Positions 5,430 through 7,430 of a DNA stretch of 7,430 nt are shown in pieces. A program made the position numbers and the translations under genes. Each line of letters starts with the position of its first letter. Position 1 is the first letter of the stretch. The stretch is from Planctomycetota bacterium. Lineage in GTDB: Bacteria > Planctomycetota > Planctomycetia > Planctomycetales > Planctomycetaceae. The DNA lies in assembly GCA_024278285.1 (NCBI GenBank), contig JAJRTM010000367.1, positions 1 through 7,430 on the forward strand, in the 5' to 3' direction. The notes under the pieces are model-generated. The model made no database searches and was not told where the DNA came from. It saw nothing but the letters and a program-made list of their open reading frames with translations.

Positions 5430-6797
5430 ATGCTGGCAAAATTAATTATGATGTTTCGTATCCCCGAGTTACGAAACAAAATCCTGTTAACTGTGGGCCT
5501 GCTGGCTGTTTATCGGCTGGGGTTCTGGGTGCCTCTCCCGTTTATTGATCAGGAGTTGTTCAAGGCACAAATGGACAAGCTCCAGTCAGGGGGTTCCGGG
5601 TTTGGACAGGTAATCCAGATGGTCTCCTTGTTCTCGGCTTCAAACCTGGGGAACTCGACCATTTTTGGCCTCGGGATTATGCCTTATATTTCTGCTTCGA
5701 TTATTTTCCAATTGATGGGCAGTGTTTATCCGCCGCTGGAACAGTTGCAAAAAGAAGGTGAAGCGGGGCGGAAGAAAATTAATGAATATACTCGTTATGC
5801 AACGGTGGTGATTTGTCTGCTACAAAGTTTCTTCTGGATACGTGCGATTTCGGGTGGCTTCGGCAACGAAGGGGCTGGCATGATCATCAGAGGGTATGAT
5901 GGTTTTGTTGTTCACATGGTTGGTGCGTTGGTGATGACAGCAGGAACCGTCTTTCTCATGTGGCTCGGCGAGCAGATTGATGAGTACGGTATTGGTAACG
6001 GAATCAGTTTGTTGATTATGGCTGGAATTCTGGCTCGGATGCCGACTTCGATGTATGAATATCTGCAACCCGCATTTGAAAAAGGGGTACGGGCAGGAAC
6101 AGAACTGGGTGTTGATAAACTGCTTCTGCTGGCGGTGATGTTTATCGGTGTCGTGATTGCGGTCGTTGCAATTACGCAGGGGCAAAGACGAATTCCGATT
6201 CAATCAGCCAAGCATGTGCGTGGTCGAAAAGTAATGGGCGGGCAGCGTCAGTTTTTGCCTTTGAAGGTAAATCAAGCGGGTGTGATGCCGATTATCTTTG
6301 CCTCCAGTCTGCTGATGTTCCCGTACTTTATTTTTAGTCAAATCGCAGTCATCTGGCCTGGTTCGATGACATTGAAGACGCTGGCCAGTGCGTTTGGGTC
6401 TGGGCGTGGATTCATGTATAATACAAGCTATGTGGCGTTAATCTACTTCTTCTGCTACTTCTGGACAGCGATTACTTTCAATCCGAAAGATATGGCGAAC
6501 AACCTGAAAGATTATGGGAGCTTTATTCCGGGATATCGTCCGGGGACGCGAACCGCGACCTATCTGGAACAGGTGATGGTGAGGATTACTTATGTAGGAG
6601 CCGGCTTCCTGGCGATCATTGCGATCACGCCGATGATTGTTGCCCGGTGGATGAATATCCCGTTCATGCTGGCCAGTTTTTACGGAGGGACCGGTCTGTT
6701 GATTGTTGTTTCGGTTGCCCTGGATCTGGTTCAGAAAATTGATTCGCATCTGGTGATGAGAAACTACCGTGGGTTGTTGGAGGCGGATGATTCCTGA
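5430..6797 (+). CDS. secY: Preprotein translocase subunit SecY
   Basis: SecY is the channel of the SecYEG translocon in the cytoplasmic membrane, which exports unfolded proteins with SecA or inserts nascent membrane proteins from ribosomes. The 455-residue product has the ten-helix pattern: helix 1 about 17-38 (AVYRLGFWVPLP), plug about 60-76, helix 2 with IFGLGIMPYISASIIFQL (78-95), then EGEAGRKKINEYTRYAT, GIGNGISLLIMAGI (187-200), the cytosolic loop RRIPIQSAKHVRGRK (253-267), QAGVMPIIFASSL, the SecA/ribosome-contact loop NNLKDYGSFIPGYRPG (357-372, with the key Arg at 370), and helix 10 ending DLVQKIDSHLVMRNYRG. AAGG at 5417-5420 supports the ATG at 5430. It is separated from rplO by a terminator, so it is probably expressed from its own promoter. 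Confidence 0.98.
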   Translation: MLAKLIMMFRIPELRNKILLTVGLLAVYRLGFWVPLPFIDQELFKAQMDKLQSGGSGFGQVIQMVSLFSASNLGNSTIFGLGIMPYISASIIFQLMGSVYPPLEQLQKEGEAGRKKINEYTRYATVVICLLQSFFWIRAISGGFGNEGAGMIIRGYDGFVVHMVGALVMTAGTVFLMWLGEQIDEYGIGNGISLLIMAGILARMPTSMYEYLQPAFEKGVRAGTELGVDKLLLLAVMFIGVVIAVVAITQGQRRIPIQSAKHVRGRKVMGGQRQFLPLKVNQAGVMPIIFASSLLMFPYFIFSQIAVIWPGSMTLKTLASAFGSGRGFMYNTSYVALIYFFCYFWTAITFNPKDMANNLKDYGSFIPGYRPGTRTATYLEQVMVRITYVGAGFLAIIAITPMIVARWMNIPFMLASFYGGTGLLIVVSVALDLVQKIDSHLVMRNYRGLLEADDS

Positions 6798-6858
6798 ATA
6801 GGAAGTTAAGCCTGGGTAATCAGAAGGTTAACCTTGGCTGATGAATAGTTGTAGTTGC

Positions 6859-6995
6859 AGGTCAGGCTGTGCCTGACGAAAACAGGCTGAGTTCATACTG
6901 TTGAATTCAATCTAAAATGACATAACCAAAATGACAGGAATATGCTACGGCGACAAAGAAACCAGACATTCATGTCGTCAGGCACAGCCTGACCT
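6859..6995. repeat. Inverted pair of TCAGG-CTGTG-CCTGA hairpin repeats
   Basis: The left unit AGGTCAGGCTGTGCCTGACG (6859-6878) has its exact reverse complement at 6976-6995, 97 bases apart; two more pairs follow outside after one mismatch. Each unit is itself a hairpin, GTCAGG-CTGTG-CCTGAC (6861-6877), or GTCAGG-CACAG-CCTGAC read on + at 6977-6993. This is the same layout as the pair between rplN and rplX, with a different stem but the same loop. It resembles REP/BIME-type interspersed repeats. No transposase gene is in the window. Confidence 0.9.
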
Positions 6996-7032
6996 ACATT
7001 CCTGTTTTGAGATAATTGCAAGTCTAATGCAG

Positions 7033-7051
7033 CACGGCTCACAGAGCCGTG
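7033..7051. repeat. Single hairpin repeat (GGCT-CTGTG-AGCC type)
   Basis: CACGGCT (7033-7039) and AGCCGTG (7045-7051) form a 7-bp stem around CACAG, which reads CTGTG on the opposite strand. It is a third stem family with the same loop as the other repeats. Only one copy is seen here. A run of eight T starts 14 bases later, too far for a standard intrinsic terminator. Confidence 0.75.
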
Positions 7052-7078
7052 GCACACGAGTTCGCTTTTTTTTGTTAC

Positions 7079-7109
7079 ATGCCCACGTTTTGTGGGCATC
7101 TTTCTTTTC
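7079..7109 (+). terminator. Possible intrinsic terminator upstream of map
   Basis: ATGCCCAC (7079-7086) and GTGGGCAT (7092-7099) form a perfect 8-bp stem with the loop GTTTT, followed by CTTTCTTTTC. The stem is good and the tail is T-rich but interrupted by C. It could end the secY transcript. It lies only 13-23 bases before the map start, so it may instead act as an attenuator on map. Confidence 0.55.
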
Positions 7110-7121
7110 TGGGATTCTGTT

Positions 7122-7430
7122 GTGAATACGATCATCTTAAAAAGTCGTCGGGAGATTGATCGGATGCGGCGGGCAGGACTGCTTGTTACCGAAGCGCATC
7201 GGTTGATTGAATCGATGATTCAGCCGGGAGTGACAACTGGAGAGTTGGATCAAGCGGTTGAAGACCTTTTTTTGAAGCATCACGCGAAGCCGCTTTTCAA
7301 AGGGTTTCCTGGCCCTGTTCCATTCCCAGCGGTTTGCTGCATGTCTGTTAATGAGGAAGTCGTGCATGGCATTCCGGGAGACCGGGTTCTGTGTGAAGGG
7401 GACATTATTAGTGTCGATACCGGTTGCAAG
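7122..7430 (+). CDS. map: Methionine aminopeptidase type I, N-terminal part (runs off the window)
   Basis: Map removes the initiator Met from new proteins when the second residue is small, using a two-metal centre in a pita-bread fold. The visible 103 codons start at a GTG and give [19 protein letters not shown], the type I N-terminus, then [58 protein letters not shown] (in overlapping parts). His82 in VVHGIP matches the conserved active-site His, and Asp99 in SVDTG is the first metal ligand; the remaining ligands lie beyond the edge. No zinc-finger N-terminal extension is present. The GTG is chosen because it gives the usual family start; GGGA at 7111-7114 is a modest binding site. Placement after secY is normal for this operon, though adk is missing between them. 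Confidence 0.95.
   Translation, partial: MNTIILKSRREIDRMRRAGLLVTEAHRLIESMIQPGVTTGELDQAVEDLFLKHHAKPLFKGFPGPVPFPAVCCMSVNEEVVHGIPGDRVLCEGDIISVDTGCK

Larger units (their letters stand above)
6798..7121. other. Repeat-rich spacer between secY and map
   Basis: No gene is recognised in these 324 bases. After a 12-bp palindrome, AAGGTTAACCTT (6824-6835), come a pair of inverted TCAGG-CTGTG-CCTGA repeats (6859-6878 and 6976-6995), a 9-nt direct repeat AAAATGACA (6914-6922 and 6928-6936), a third hairpin of the same loop type (7033-7051), a run of eight T (7066-7073) and a terminator-like hairpin (7079-7099). adk, which often stands between secY and map, is not here. The spacer looks like a place where interspersed repeats have accumulated. 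Confidence 0.7.

Noticed and set aside
5122..5439. 105-codon reverse frame before secY
   Set aside because: It has no recognisable motifs and extends into the secY start region; there is no sign of a promoter or a plausible product.
6803..6844. Possible 21-bp tandem duplication after secY (AAGTTAAGCCT / AAGGTTAACCT)
   Set aside because: The two units match only partly and need a gap; apart from the 12-bp palindrome inside, the evidence is too thin.

Overview
The window is a bacterial spc-type ribosomal protein operon running entirely on the + strand. The order is rpmC (L29), rpsQ (S17), rplN (L14), rplX (L24), rplE (L5), rpsH (S8), rplF (L6), rplR (L18), rpsE (S5), rplO (L15), then secY and the first 103 codons of map (methionine aminopeptidase), which runs off the right edge. 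The gene set and order are those of ordinary bacteria. Several traits together suggest a planctomycete: wide spacers inside the operon, no rpsN or rpmD at their usual places, protein features such as the degenerate KOW segment of L24 and the acidic tail of S17, and hairpin-type interspersed repeats. That assignment is inference from sequence style, not a database match.

Layout. Positions 1-88 are non-coding as far as can be seen. Positions 89-4998 hold ten ribosomal protein genes, separated by unusually large gaps (67-142 nt) except rpsE/rplO, which overlap by one base (TAATG). A strong intrinsic terminator (5050-5087) closes this block. A gene-free gap of 342 nt (5088-5429) then leads to secY (5430-6797). 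A 324-nt spacer full of inverted repeats separates secY from map (from 7122).

How the genes work together. The ribosomal proteins are mostly early and intermediate assembly components: L5 and L18 bind 5S rRNA, L24 and L29 surround the exit tunnel with neighbours, and S5, S8 and S17 shape the small subunit. SecY is the membrane channel that receives many nascent chains, and Map removes the initiator Met from new proteins. The terminator suggests that secY is transcribed, at least partly, independently of the ribosomal block.

The points most worth a second look are these. (1) rplR carries an apparent -1 frameshift at an A4 run (3843-3846), which removes the conserved C-terminus unless the sequence is wrong or recoding occurs. 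(2) There are three kinds of interspersed hairpin repeat, each with a GC-rich stem and the same five-base loop CTGTG; one pair lies inside the operon between rplN and rplX. (3) A three-copy 15-bp tandem repeat carrying TTGACA lies just before rpsQ. (4) rpsN and rpmD are missing from their usual places. No gene cluster in the window looks like a new defence, metabolic or mobile system; the unexplained signal is in the spacers and in rplR.
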